A stretch of 64,000 bases of DNA, taken from Charina bottae (Eukaryota; Chordata; Lepidosauria; Squamata; Charinaidae). Position 1 is the stretch's first letter. Every line of letters begins with the position of its first letter. Location: contig JALMGJ010000017.1 of assembly GCA_023362775.1 (NCBI GenBank), positions 21,855,001-21,919,000 of the forward strand, given 5' to 3'. The notes beneath the pieces were generated by a model. That model ran no database searches and was not told the DNA's origin. It saw only the letters and a program-made list of their open reading frames with translations. This document shows, in pieces, positions 57,901 to 64,000 of this stretch. Made by a program: the position numbers and the translations under genes.

Positions 57901-60900
57901 CCACTATTGAACAGATTCAAATAAGTAACAGCCTGACAGGTAACAATGAAAGAGGCATCCTTAGTGCCATTCTGATCAACATAGGGCTGCTTTACACCAG
58001 CTTAAACTATTTGTTTATCTACCTCAGCATTATCTTCTGGGGATGGAAGAATCTGTTGACTTCAATTTTGCTAATATTCATATTTTTTTTCAATCATAAG
58101 CCTATTACAGCTTTTTTTTGTATCAGTTTGTACATATTTTTAAAACCAGCATGAAAAATGGTATACGTTTTCAGAAGAATGTATTTTCAAATTTCCCTGC
58201 TAATGTGCATTTTGGTAAACATTTTCCCCTAAGGCCTATTTTTAACACATTCTGATGGAATTTTCTCTTCATGGTTGCATTTTTGTATGCATTTTTAATA
58301 GAAGAACTGGATAAAAAGTCTCAAAACTAAAGGCCAATTGCTTTCCAAATCAAGAATTCAATAAATGCTGTATAGGTTACTGGTATGCTTCCAGGTGTGT
58401 TTCAAGATGCTGGCTATAAGCTGTGAAGCCCCATATAGCGTAGGGCCCAGTTACATGAGTGATTGCACATCTTATATACTATCAGACCAATATCAGGCCA
58501 ATTTGATCCAACAAGAGTTGGTGTGCTCCAGGTCCCTTCAATTAAGCATCTATCAGGACCCCAGAAGTCTGTCTTCTCTGTTGTGGCGCCTGCCCTCTGG
58601 AATGAGATTCCCTCTGGTATCTGTGTGGTCCCCATCCTGCTGGCATCCTGGAAAGCCTTAAAGACCTAACTGTTCTCCTAGGCTTTGGGCTAGGTTGGTT
58701 GGGGACCCTGCTAGATTATCTGTAGTTGTGGTTAGATCCACCATCAGTTTTTGTTGTTTACTCTTTGGTTTATTTTTAATTATTGCATCCTGTTTTTATG
58801 TTTTATTGTGGACCAGTTTTATTGTACACTTCCCAGAGTTGGTTGGTGTCTAAATTGGCCAGACTTGTAGTAGAACCCAGAGATAGTACAAATCACTACT
58901 TACTTTGGATAAAAATTCTGCACCCAGGTGAGGAGAAGGTAAATGTCCTTATTGCTCAGTTCAAACTGAGCAAACATCTCTATCTGAGAAGAGAAGCAAT
59001 GGTGGTAGAACTTGGCATAAGTGTTGCACACCTGAAAATGCTCAGGGTAATGGTCTTTAATATGCTGCACCACTGTGATCATGTCCTCTTTCATAGTCTT
59101 CCCCATATGCAAGAAATGGTTAGCAGTGGTAGAGAGGCCCTTGTTATGAACCAAAGGAGGCTCTTTCATTCGTTCTTCTACAGATTTTTGGATAGTGTTC
59201 CTCCATTCCTCTTTCCACTTTCTGGGCTGGGAATGCACAGATCTCTCCTCCTCCTCCACCTGGTTAATTACTGCTCTCACTGCATTATTCAGCAGTTCTG
59301 GCTGTGCTGATGCTATGCTGATAGATGAATATATAATGCCGAGGACCTCTTGCTTTAAATCTTCAAATAAAGCCTCAATTTCAGTCTGATTGCCTAGTGT
59401 TTCTTCTTCACTTCTGCTGTCTAGTGTTTCTTCTTCTCTTCCATTGTCCAGGTGGCTGTTGGATTCTGTTTGCATGGTAAGGAGATGTTGACTGGCTTCA
59501 TAAAAATTTTGTTCCTTAATCAGCTTTTTGATCTGGTCAGCTAGCAAAACAAAGTAGGAATATTGTGGTAGTCAATATCATGTAATTAACAGGTTACTAA
59601 TTCATTCAAGTTATATTCCCCCAACTTCAACTTAAGTGTACTCAGAGCAGTTCATGGTTTAAAAATTGATGTATGTGTTGCTTTTTTTCAAGGAGACAAT
59701 TTAGATTGGTCTCTGTAGCTACCCTAAATTTGTTCTCCATGACTTCAGTGATTACCACTTTAAAAAGGAGGAAAAAGACCTTCTGAGCATACTGTGTAGT
59801 CTCTGTCCTTCTTCGCGGCTGAGAGAGTGAGGGGTCATCCCCAGCATGTTAACCCTCAGAAAGCAGTGAAAAGGCTCTCTGAGGCACTGTGTAATTTCAT
59901 TAAGGCAGAGCTTTCCAAACTGTGTGTGGCGACACAAAAGTGTGTCGCCACACAACCCGGAAGCGCTGATCATCATCAGCGCTTCCGGGTTTTCCCGCGG
60001 CGACACACCAACGGCGGTTGGTGTGTTGCCGCGGGAAAACTTTGGAAAGCCCTGCATTAAGGTCTACTGCCATTCTAGAATGGTTTGGAAGGCAGTCTGG
60101 CATCACAGAACTTATACTACTTCAACTATGGACAAAGTGTGGGAGCTCACCTTGATTATGGGATCTCAACTAAAAAAAAAAAAGAAATCCCACAGTGTTT
60201 CTTGACCTTAATGAGACTTTACTGTCTTTTTGGACTTATGCTCCTCAAGGATGCAAACTCTCTCCAAGAAATAAGCAGACAGAAGGCTGATCTAGCAGCT
60301 TTATTTCTTGCTAATTATTTCCCATCTGTGATCTAAATATTTCTGCTACCTTATTTGGTTGAACTGATCAATCCAGCTTGAAAATAAATTTAATGGACCA
60401 TTCAGGCGAGAGAGTATCTGCTATTCTGGATGTCTACTGAATCCAAAAACGTCATTTCTGGTGATTTATATCATTTGCGTTATGCCATTATTGCACAAAT
60501 GATGCAAATAACTCCTGAATGAAAGCCACGTTAGAAATCTAACGTTTTATAGTAAATCTGTGATGCAGCACATGCAGAGAAGTAATTACTAGTCCAAGAT
60601 CACCTGCCTGAATGAAGGGTTTCAATTCCAAATCTTACCTAGTGGCAGCCATTCCAGCAGGATGATCTCTCACCCGCTGAGATGTGAAGAAGGACAGAGA
60701 CTTATTTATTCAACCTATATGCTGAATGGAAGCTGGATTGGAAGATGAGCATGGTTTTAAAATTGGAGGAAGAAACATCAATAACCTGCATTAAGTTGAT
60801 GTCTACTCTGATAGCTGAAAAGACAAAGGATTTGCAAGCTCTATTAATAAAGGTCAAGGAATACAGTGAAAAAATGGGGCTAAAATTAAATATAAAGAAG

Positions 60901-61673
60901 ACCAAACCAATGACAACAGGTATAACTACCAGTCTTCAAACTGATAATGAGAATATTGGAGCAATTGATAGCTTCTGCCTTATAGGATCACCAATTACAA
61001 TAAAGGAACAAGCAGTCAAGAAATATGCTGCAGACTAGAACTTGGTAGAGCAGGCATGATGGCCTTGGAAAAGATATTCCGATGCCATGATGTGTCCATA
61101 CCTGTAAAGATCAGAATAGTACAAGCAATGGTATTCCCTGTGACACTCTGTGGAAGTGAAAGTTGGACTTTGAAGAACAGGATAGGAAGAGTATTGGTGT
61201 TTTTGAACTTTGGTGTCAGAAAAGACTCCTGAGAATTCCATGGACAGCCAAGAAAACAAACAGATGGATCATTGACCAAATCAACCAGAGTTCTCACTCG
61301 AGGCACAAATGACCAGGCTCAAATTATCCTACTTTGGACACGTTATATGAAGACCTAGCTCTCTAGAGAAGGCTCTAATGCTGGAAAGGCTGGAAGGAAA
61401 GAGGCGAAGAGGACAAACAGCACAAGGTGGATGGACTGAGTTACAGCAGCAATGAATGCACTTTTGGAAGACTTGAAGGACCAGGCTAGGGACAGATCAT
61501 CATGGAGGAAATCTATGTGGTTGCTAAGAGTCGACACTGATTTGATGGCACATAATCAAAAGCAGATTTAGTAATAGTGTCAGGCAAGTCTCTTTGGCAA
61601 GGTAATTCCAAAAGCAGGTCCCATCACAAAGACCCTATATGTAGCAGCCATCCAGTAACTCTCTAGTTGGAGA

Positions 61674-61715
<42 letters not shown>

Positions 61716-63107
61716 TTGGATTTATCCCCGCCCATCTCTACCATGGTAGACTCTGGGCGGTTCATGGATGAATCTCTCTCAAAAAAAGATCTTGCAACTA
61801 TTCAGAGTAGCCTTGAAGAATATCACACCCTGCCTTCCTCTTTCTTTCTCCAACCCTATCATTTTTTAAAATATGTACACTGTGAAGAATTTATTAATTT
61901 AATACATTTATATAACTGCCCACATATATATGACTCTGGGCAGCTAACAATTAATGACAAAATAAAAACAACCAAAATTTAAAAAACATAAACAGCATAA
62001 AATAGCAGCCGAGAACATTCAGAGCATCCCACACTCAAATTACCCATGAAATGGGCTCACCCATACTATCAGGGCCCCAGGCTAGATGGTAAAGCCAGGT
62101 TTTTAATGCCTTGTGAAAGGGCAGTGGGGGGTGGGGGATGATCTCAGGGTGGATGATATTCCAGAGGGCACGCACCAATTTGAAGTCTTCCTGCTTTTAA
62201 TTGATCCCAATGTAAGAATTACTTTACTTTAATATTGGTAGATCCTAAAAATTCATTTCTGAAAGTTAATAGCAGTTTGACAAAGGGACAATTAATAAGA
62301 AGAATGGGCCTTCTCTTTTGTAGATCTTTAAGCAACGGCCAACAAGTCATTTCTTAGGGATGAAATAGGTCCACATATCATTCATTAAGCATGGGATTGG
62401 ACCTTATAGTCTACATGACTCTCCAACTCTATACAAAACTTACCAACTATTTCAGATGTCATTCTCTTGCATGGTGACAGATGTAATTTTTAAAAACAAG
62501 ATTGAAATTTTCAAGATGGCTAAATCTTGTGAAATTTCAGCCAACTCGCACTTGAAATTTCATGATATTTCACCATTTAATTAAAAAAACATTTTCATTT
62601 CTGAGATTCTGTGGCTGCCGCTTAGAATATTTTGAGTGTTTGATGCCTAGAGACACTACATTGCCAATTTCTCTTGTAAATCTACAATACTAGACAATAA
62701 TATATAGAAACAGGCTGTCCTTCCATATGGTCATTATATACCTGTAACCAGTGGACTGTTTTCCTTCTGATGCTTCTTTTCTTTGCTTTTCCCACCTCTG
62801 TCAAATAAATAAAGAACAATTTTTTCCCTTAGTCCTTTTTTATGCTTTTCTTTAACATGGTCTGTTCCAGTGACTTCCAAAGGTGGCTGAGGAAAATGTT
62901 CAAGGGAGGAAGTCTGCCTGTGGCTTTCAGTTTTCACGTTGTCTTTCGGATGGGCTTCTTCAGAGGATGATTCAACTGACACTGAATCAGGTTCTGATTC
63001 AGATGATGTTGAAGGCTTGGCTGCCTTCTTGCTTTCAGCCTCTTTAGCAGGTTTTGGAGGACTGCTATAGAAAAAGGGCATTGATTTTAGCATCTTCTTC
63101 TATGACC
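36805..63107 (-). CDS. TNFAIP2: TNFAIP2-like (M-Sec / SEC6 family) gene, 11 coding exons
   Basis: Spliced minus-strand gene. Coding exons, in transcription order: 63093-62742, 59540-58904, 57351-57237, 55807-55685, 52145-52045, 51942-51844, 46964-46838, 45705-45583, 42446-42291, 40713-40592, 36946-36805. Every internal boundary has AG/GT, phases agree, and the total of 2097 nt gives 698 residues plus stop. The N-terminus begins MLKSMPFF, then has a Ser/Glu-rich acidic stretch and a Lys-rich basic stretch. The rest is a helical SEC6/EXOC3-like rod, with YFEAIIIANINNC, GSNATWLKSVLPSLSEI and HLSAILHIKGNLS motifs near the C-terminus. The family belongs to exocyst-related CATCHR tethers. TNFAIP2 binds PI(4,5)P2 through its basic N-terminus and acts with RalA in membrane protrusions and tunnelling nanotubes. 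Human TNFAIP2 is similar in length (about 650 residues, from memory). EXOC3L paralogues are the main alternative. The gene body is certain; the symbol is less so. Confidence 0.85.
37880..38105. repeat. Degenerate G-rich minisatellite
   Basis: Loose repetition of GGGAGGGAAG...TGCTGGGAAG-type units about 80-90 bp apart, within the last intron. Confidence 0.4.
38694..38817. repeat. (TTTTG)n microsatellite followed by (TTAGG)n
   Basis: About 20 TTTTG units (38694-38795), then about four GGTTA units. The downstream AT-rich 3' tail resembles an L1-like end (to about 38990). Confidence 0.9.
39052..39329. mobile_element. Short hAT element, minisatellite-core type (first of tandem pair)
   Basis: CATAGCTTTCCAAACTG to TTTGGAAAGCTCTG. 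The left flank is GTCTAGTG (39044-39051) and the right flank is GTCTAGTG (39330-39337). The core has two ~57-bp units. Confidence 0.94.
39338..39668. mobile_element. Short hAT element, hairpin-core type (second of tandem pair)
   Basis: CATTGCTTTCCAAACTG to TTTGGAAAGCCCTG, flanked by GTCTAGTG on both sides (39330-39337 shared with its neighbour, and 39669-39676). The core repeats CCCGGAAGC/GCTTCCGGG in alternating orientation. Confidence 0.94.
39669..39895 (+). mobile_element. Sauria SINE, head interrupted by two hAT elements
   Basis: GTCTAGTGGTTAAGGTGCTG, AGTTCTAGTCCCGCC (B box), GGTGACCTTGGGCCAGTC, then a tail AATAATAAAGGCAGGATAAA like the BovB 3' end. A few head bases lie at 39041-39051, left of the hAT pair. 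Confidence 0.9.
40592..40713 (-). CDS. TNFAIP2: TNFAIP2-like coding exon 10
   Basis: The acceptor TTTTGGTAG|GGGTCT and donor ATATCAG|GTAAGG bound 40 codons plus 2 nt. It encodes GSNATWLKSVLPSL, EIIRLQDPNAIMVEV and ASKYPDI. This block is the part most diagnostic of the TNFAIP2 C-terminal region. Confidence 0.9.
41567..42060 (-). mobile_element. Penelope-like element, second family, 3' part
   Basis: On the minus strand a frame near 41990-41930 reads YVRLYREAIEI, a Penelope endonuclease C-terminal motif. After decayed sequence the 3' tail has CTGAAGATGCCAGCC ... CTGGCGAAACG, a hammerhead-like core different from that of copies A-D. The 5' part is missing. Confidence 0.75.
42291..42446 (-). CDS. 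TNFAIP2: TNFAIP2-like coding exon 9
   Basis: The acceptor GCTATAG|GCTGTC and donor GAGAAT|GTAAGT enclose 52 codons in phase 0. The product runs from AVMEKIHLSLVQAYISRLL to STLYTFCTEN, with a basic KKK segment after the first helix. Confidence 0.88.
43065..43207. mobile_element. Decayed palindromic MITE
   Basis: GAGCCATATGCGGCTCTCC and the inverted CCTGTATGGCTCACTCC flank inner CAATTCCCAGCAGCCCC / GGGGTGCTGGGAGT arms. No target duplication is readable. Confidence 0.55.
44335..44623 (-). mobile_element. Solo LTR, 289 bp
   Basis: In minus orientation it starts TGTGATGGAATGTG and ends AACCCCGACA (TG...CA), with an AATAAAG signal (about 44388-44394). It is flanked by the 5-bp duplication GAATG at 44330-44334 and 44624-44628. 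No internal sequence adjoins. The superfamily cannot be told from the LTR alone. Confidence 0.82.
45583..45705 (-). CDS. TNFAIP2: TNFAIP2-like coding exon 8
   Basis: The acceptor TTTTTCAG|GCTCAT follows a good pyrimidine tract, and the donor is CGCCAG|GTAAGC. It has exactly 41 codons, AHFKKFTEKKWAFC through ARICLFKMLKNPHRQ. Confidence 0.87.
46838..46964 (-). CDS. TNFAIP2: TNFAIP2-like coding exon 7
   Basis: The acceptor GACTTTCAG|GACCC completes Arg with the previous CG, and the donor is TTACAG|GTATAC. It encodes THTEENTDSAESDVKTK, then a helix ending HPLLQELQ. The 127 nt restore phase 0. Confidence 0.87.
47230..47400 (+). mobile_element. 5S-rRNA-derived SINE (SINE3-like)
   Basis: GGAAGCTAAGCAGAGTTGGG and CCTGGTTAGTACTTCAAG closely follow the 5S rRNA internal promoter. 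The following AGAAAGCAATGGCGAACCAC is the conserved non-5S part. Confidence 0.8.
47401..47810 (+). mobile_element. L2 3' tail with (AAAAT)n expansion
   Basis: AGACTTGAAGACCTGGTTC, CGCCTGGCTTGGGAC (ORF2 C-terminus) and CCGCCCAGAGTCCCC are the L2 end. A ~150-bp AAAAT/AAATA microsatellite occupies 47648-47800. Confidence 0.8.
47867..48268 (+). mobile_element. 5'-truncated L1-like insertion
   Basis: A 402-bp insertion lies between 12-bp duplications, AAGGATGCTTTA, at 47855-47866 and 48269-48280. It ends AATAAAATTTATATATATTAA. It retains the last 50 codons of a LINE ORF2 (47872-48024, from VKMMELAEMAKF to MICGFDN and stop). L1 assignment rests on the short target-site-duplicated, A-tailed form and the ORF2-like tail. 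Confidence 0.75.
48505..48835 (+). mobile_element. tRNA-derived SINE (family 1)
   Basis: GGGGCGTGGTGGCTCAGCG to GGGGGGAACCTTTACC. The B box GAGGTTCGAATCCC is intact. It abuts a reverse Sauria SINE directly. Confidence 0.9.
48836..49020 (-). mobile_element. Sauria SINE
   Basis: Reverse copy: GTGACTGGCCCAAGGTCACC, GGCGGGACTAGAACTCAC (B box) and ACCACTAGACCAAACTGGG (head). The BovB-like tail is missing at the junction with the forward SINE. Confidence 0.88.
49985..51050 (+). mobile_element. L2 LINE 3' end, itself interrupted
   Basis: SCREGMLRTPSAKEFHLAGS, ALWNILPLELRQ and FWKNLKTWFCRLAW are L2 ORF2 C-terminus. It resumes at 50825 with GCTCCTCCTGGGGGTGGC and ends CCACCCAGAGTTCCCC. Confidence 0.82.
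50200..50816 (-). mobile_element. Insertion with C2H2-tailed LINE-like ORF end
   Basis: A 617-bp insertion inside L2 has 8-bp duplications, GAGGAAAG, at 50192-50199 and 50817-50824. Its minus frame ends CPHCGRLCGSRIGLYSHLW, a C2H2 finger of the kind at the C-terminus of several LINE ORF2 proteins. I do not recognise the family. Confidence 0.7.
51844..51942 (-). CDS. TNFAIP2: TNFAIP2-like coding exon 6
   Basis: The preferred acceptor is CTCTCTAG|CTACAG, giving SYRKDLEMF at the junction. A second AG lies 6 nt further in (CTACAG|AAAAG) and would remove two codons without changing frame. The donor is TTTCCG|GTAAGA. It encodes the conserved-looking YFEAIIIANINNCVSF motif, which I associate with TNFAIP2 and EXOC3L proteins. 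Confidence 0.86.
52045..52145 (-). CDS. TNFAIP2: TNFAIP2-like coding exon 5
   Basis: The acceptor GTTTTAG|ACTATC is phase 0 and the donor GCAAAG|GTAAGA is phase 2. It encodes TIYGAQMRAENITPELGN and MSVLLLTEFLTFLQ. It sits just right of a DNA-transposon-free stretch, and its splice consensus is strong. Confidence 0.87.
52236..52590. mobile_element. DNA transposon with AGGGTGACCATAT ends
   Basis: TAGGGTGACCATAT and ATATGGTCAGCCTT are inverted ends flanked by ATTAACATT at 52227-52235 and 52591-52599. The interior includes GGGGTTTGCAGGCGGGAGCC and ends GGGGACCCCTG (52443-52503), borrowed from the 3483-type hAT family. Confidence 0.8.
54332..54663 (-). mobile_element. tRNA-derived SINE (family 1)
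   Basis: Full-length reverse copy from GGTAAAGGTTCCCCCCGC to GCTGAGCCACCACGCCCC. It lies in the intron between exons 4 and 5. Confidence 0.92.
54703..54825 (-). mobile_element. tRNA-derived SINE (family 1), truncated
   Basis: The same tail (GGTAAAGGTTCCCCCCGC) and body to CGCTTCCACACTCATGTG, but the tRNA-like head is missing. It sits 40 bases from the full copy. Confidence 0.88.
55685..55807 (-). CDS. TNFAIP2: TNFAIP2-like coding exon 4
   Basis: The acceptor TATAAAG|GATTCT and donor ATACAG|GTAATA bound exactly 41 codons in phase 0. The product runs from DSVKCWLVKCLEMEVKRW to LSIDAIQ. Cys/Trp-rich amphipathic helices of this kind are usual in the SEC6 fold. Confidence 0.87.
56367..56560. mobile_element. 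Inverted-dimer Penelope-like element
   Basis: Two copies of the Penelope-like terminal region meet head to head at about 56450. They form a hairpin of about 80-bp arms, each with a hammerhead-like core. The whole is flanked by a perfect 15-bp duplication, AACTACTGATAATTG, at 56352-56366 and 56561-56575. Confidence 0.93.
57237..57351 (-). CDS. TNFAIP2: TNFAIP2-like coding exon 3
   Basis: The acceptor ATTGCAG|GGAAAT completes Lys with the previous phase-2 end, and the donor is GAAGTG|GTAAGA. It encodes EIKNHSVLVKELDEASLG followed by a leucine-rich helix ending YLIHEV. Length is 115 nt, leaving phase 0. Confidence 0.88.
58360..58860 (+). mobile_element. L2 LINE 3' end, decayed
   Basis: YRLLVCFQVCFKMLAI, TGTTGTGGCGCCTGCCCTCT (APALW region) and TTATTGTACACTTCCCAGAG (tail) give the order of the L2 C-terminus and 3' UTR. 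It abuts coding exon 2 closely. Confidence 0.7.
58904..59540 (-). CDS. TNFAIP2: TNFAIP2-like coding exon 2 (largest exon)
   Basis: The acceptor TTTTGCTAG|CTGACC restores Ala across a phase-1 junction. The 637-nt exon ends CCAAA|GTAAGT in phase 2. It encodes the start of the SEC6-like rod (DQIKKLIKEQNFYEASQHLL), an acidic Glu-rich insert with a near-duplicated ETL-containing segment (about residues 30-50 of the exon), and helical sequence ending TWVQNFYP. One large early exon fits the TNFAIP2/EXOC3L gene layout as I recall it. Confidence 0.88.
59906..60054. mobile_element. Short hAT element, 149-bp hairpin type
   Basis: CAGAGCTTTCCAAACTG to TTTGGAAAGCCCTG, with perfect CATTAAGG duplications at 59898-59905 and 60055-60062. 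The core is one hairpin, AACCCGGAAGCGCTGAT with its inverse. It is the smallest copy here. Confidence 0.94.
60720..61560 (+). mobile_element. Old RTE/BovB-clade LINE copy
   Basis: The decayed plus frame keeps KVKEYSEKMGLKLNIKKTK, PVTLCGSESWTLKN and KALMLERLEGKRRRGQ, in BovB ORF2 order. There are several stops. It is far more diverged than the two BovB 3' ends at 25921 and 35075. Confidence 0.82.
61676..61990 (-). mobile_element. (TTA)n microsatellite and L2 3' tails
   Basis: About 13 TTA units (61676-61714), then CCCGCCCATCTCTACC and CTCTGGGCGGTTCATGG. A second tail copy, ACTCTGGGCAGCTAACAA, lies near 61930. Inverted L2 ends in this window share this form. Confidence 0.7.
62060..62225 (-). 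mobile_element. L2-like fragment
   Basis: GCTAGATGGTAAAGCCAGG, TTTTTAATGCCTTG and ATATTCCAGAGGGCACGC match, inverted, the L2 C-terminal coding stretch (FRKSLK, ALWNILP). Confidence 0.6.
62742..63107 (-). CDS. TNFAIP2: TNFAIP2-like coding exon 1 with start codon
   Basis: The ATG is at 63091-63093, 14 nt inside an exon whose acceptor (TTTGCAG|GG) lies at 63108. At least one untranslated exon must therefore be upstream, possibly outside the window. The exon codes 117 codons plus 1 nt and ends ACAG|GTATAT. The product starts MLKSMPFF, then Ser/Glu-rich sequence (residues about 25-60), then a Lys/Arg-rich segment near residues 85-112. That basic segment fits the phosphoinositide-binding N-terminus known for TNFAIP2. 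Confidence 0.85.
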
Positions 63108-63404
63108 CTGCAAATTATATTAAGAAATTATCAGACTCCATAATTTTCATTCAGTAATTAAAAAGGCAAGTAATACTACAAGCAAAATAGATATAAAATA
63201 TTCTCAACATACTATGAAAATGTATCCCCATTAGTTGAGAAAGCAAGAATATTCTGAGGCTCAAATAATAATGCTTAACATTATATTAGAGTCTTTGGAT
63301 TCTACCGTATATAACTGAGAAAAATAAATAAAATACTACAACTTTATAGAATATATTTTGGCAATATTACTTAAAGGTTTTCAATACTGTACAGTATATG
63401 AGCA

Positions 63405-63640
63405 AGTTTGGTCCAGTGGTTAAGGCAACGGGCTAGAAACCGGGAGACTGTGAGTTCTAGTCCCGCCTTAGGCATGAAAGCCGGCTGGGTGACCTTGGGC
63501 CAGTCATTCTCTCTCAGCCCAACTCACCTCACAGGGTTGGTGTTGTGGGGAAAATAGGAGGAGGAAGGAGCATTAGGTATGTTCGCCACCTTGGGTTATT
63601 TATAAAAATAATAAAGGCAGGATAAAAATAAATTTAAAAA
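63405..63640 (+). mobile_element. Sauria SINE, full length
   Basis: TTGGTCCAGTGGTTAAGGC, GAGTTCTAGTCCCGCCTTAG, CTGGGTGACCTTGGGCC, then the BovB-like tail AATAATAAAGGCAGGATAAA. It is in intron 1 of the TNFAIP2-like gene, antisense to it. Confidence 0.92.
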
Positions 63641-63934
63641 ATGTGCAATAGGAAGAAAAAGTTATATTGATTATACTGAATATTCTTGCTTCTAAAATCC
63701 ATATAGATATTTAGTCCTTAAGAGATCTTCCTTGCTTCCCCACTTGAAATTGTACTTGAGGGAAGGGAGGAGAGTAAAGCACATCATTCATTGATCAGCA
63801 CTGATCAGTAGTGTACTTACAAGGATCCACGATGATCTTTGGGGATCTAGTGTAAGCCCTTCTTCCCTATAGCTGGGATAGTCAGTCTGCAATCTGTAGT
63901 CCTTGCAATAATTGCTTGTGGAATGGCTTTATAC

Positions 63935-64000
63935 TCTGGCTGGGGAATTCTGGGAGTTGAAGTTCACGCAGCTTAAAGTTGTCAAGGTTGAGAAACACTG
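63935..64000. mobile_element. Palindromic hAT MITE, cut by window edge
   Basis: GGCTGGGGAATTCTGGGAG to GGTTGAGAAACACTG is the right arm of the family seen complete at 4057-4202. Confidence 0.85.

Noticed and set aside
57894..58154. Hydrophobic 86-codon plus ORF
   Set aside because: AT-rich sequence naturally gives Phe/Ile/Leu-rich frames; no start context, splice support or conservation signal.
1..64000. CRISPR array, operon or prokaryotic system
   Set aside because: Tandem GC-rich units lie inside hAT elements, and spliced exons, SINEs and LINEs show this is vertebrate nuclear DNA.

Overview
The window is vertebrate nuclear DNA, most likely from a squamate reptile (lizard or snake). It carries Sauria-type SINEs with a BovB-like tail, BovB LINE 3' ends, L2-clade LINEs, Penelope-like elements, a Copia LTR retrotransposon and many short hAT elements. 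This mixture is typical of squamates. I cannot place the species more finely.

Host gene. One gene is well supported. It runs on the minus strand from about 63.1 kb down to 36.8 kb. Eleven coding exons with correct splice sites and compatible phases join into a 698-codon frame (2097 nt with the stop). The protein is an exocyst SEC6-like protein, best matched to TNFAIP2 (M-Sec). Its 26 kb of introns are packed with transposons. The start codon is at 63091-63093 (minus) and the stop at 36805-36807. The 3' UTR end and the upstream 5' exon(s) are not resolved.

Left part (1-32 kb) is intergenic and almost entirely mobile DNA. It holds an ORF running off the left edge, a series of short hAT elements, an L2 LINE (7.2-8.9 kb), two Penelope-like copies (10.2-11.9 and 20.1-21.1 kb) and a 4.5 kb Copia element (21.2-25.7 kb). 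The Copia element has a 5-bp target duplication, a deletion of gag and half the protease, and a hAT element inside its RNase H region. BovB, L2 and tRNA-derived SINE copies follow.

The most unusual object is at 32,310-34,422. It is a 2.1 kb hAT-type element with a perfect 8-bp target duplication. It encloses GC-rich, CpG-island-like DNA with what looks like the first coding exon of the unrelated host gene USB1. It also has a clean intron-like segment on the other strand and a perfect 16-bp inverted repeat carrying CCAAT motifs. This looks like gene or promoter capture by a vertebrate hAT element.

Most hAT elements whose ends I could fix share 8-bp duplications of the form nnnTAnnn, the signature described for the Buster branch of hAT. 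They fall into several sequence families, two of which sit in tandem with three copies of one target duplication. At least two Penelope-like families carry hammerhead-ribozyme-like cores.
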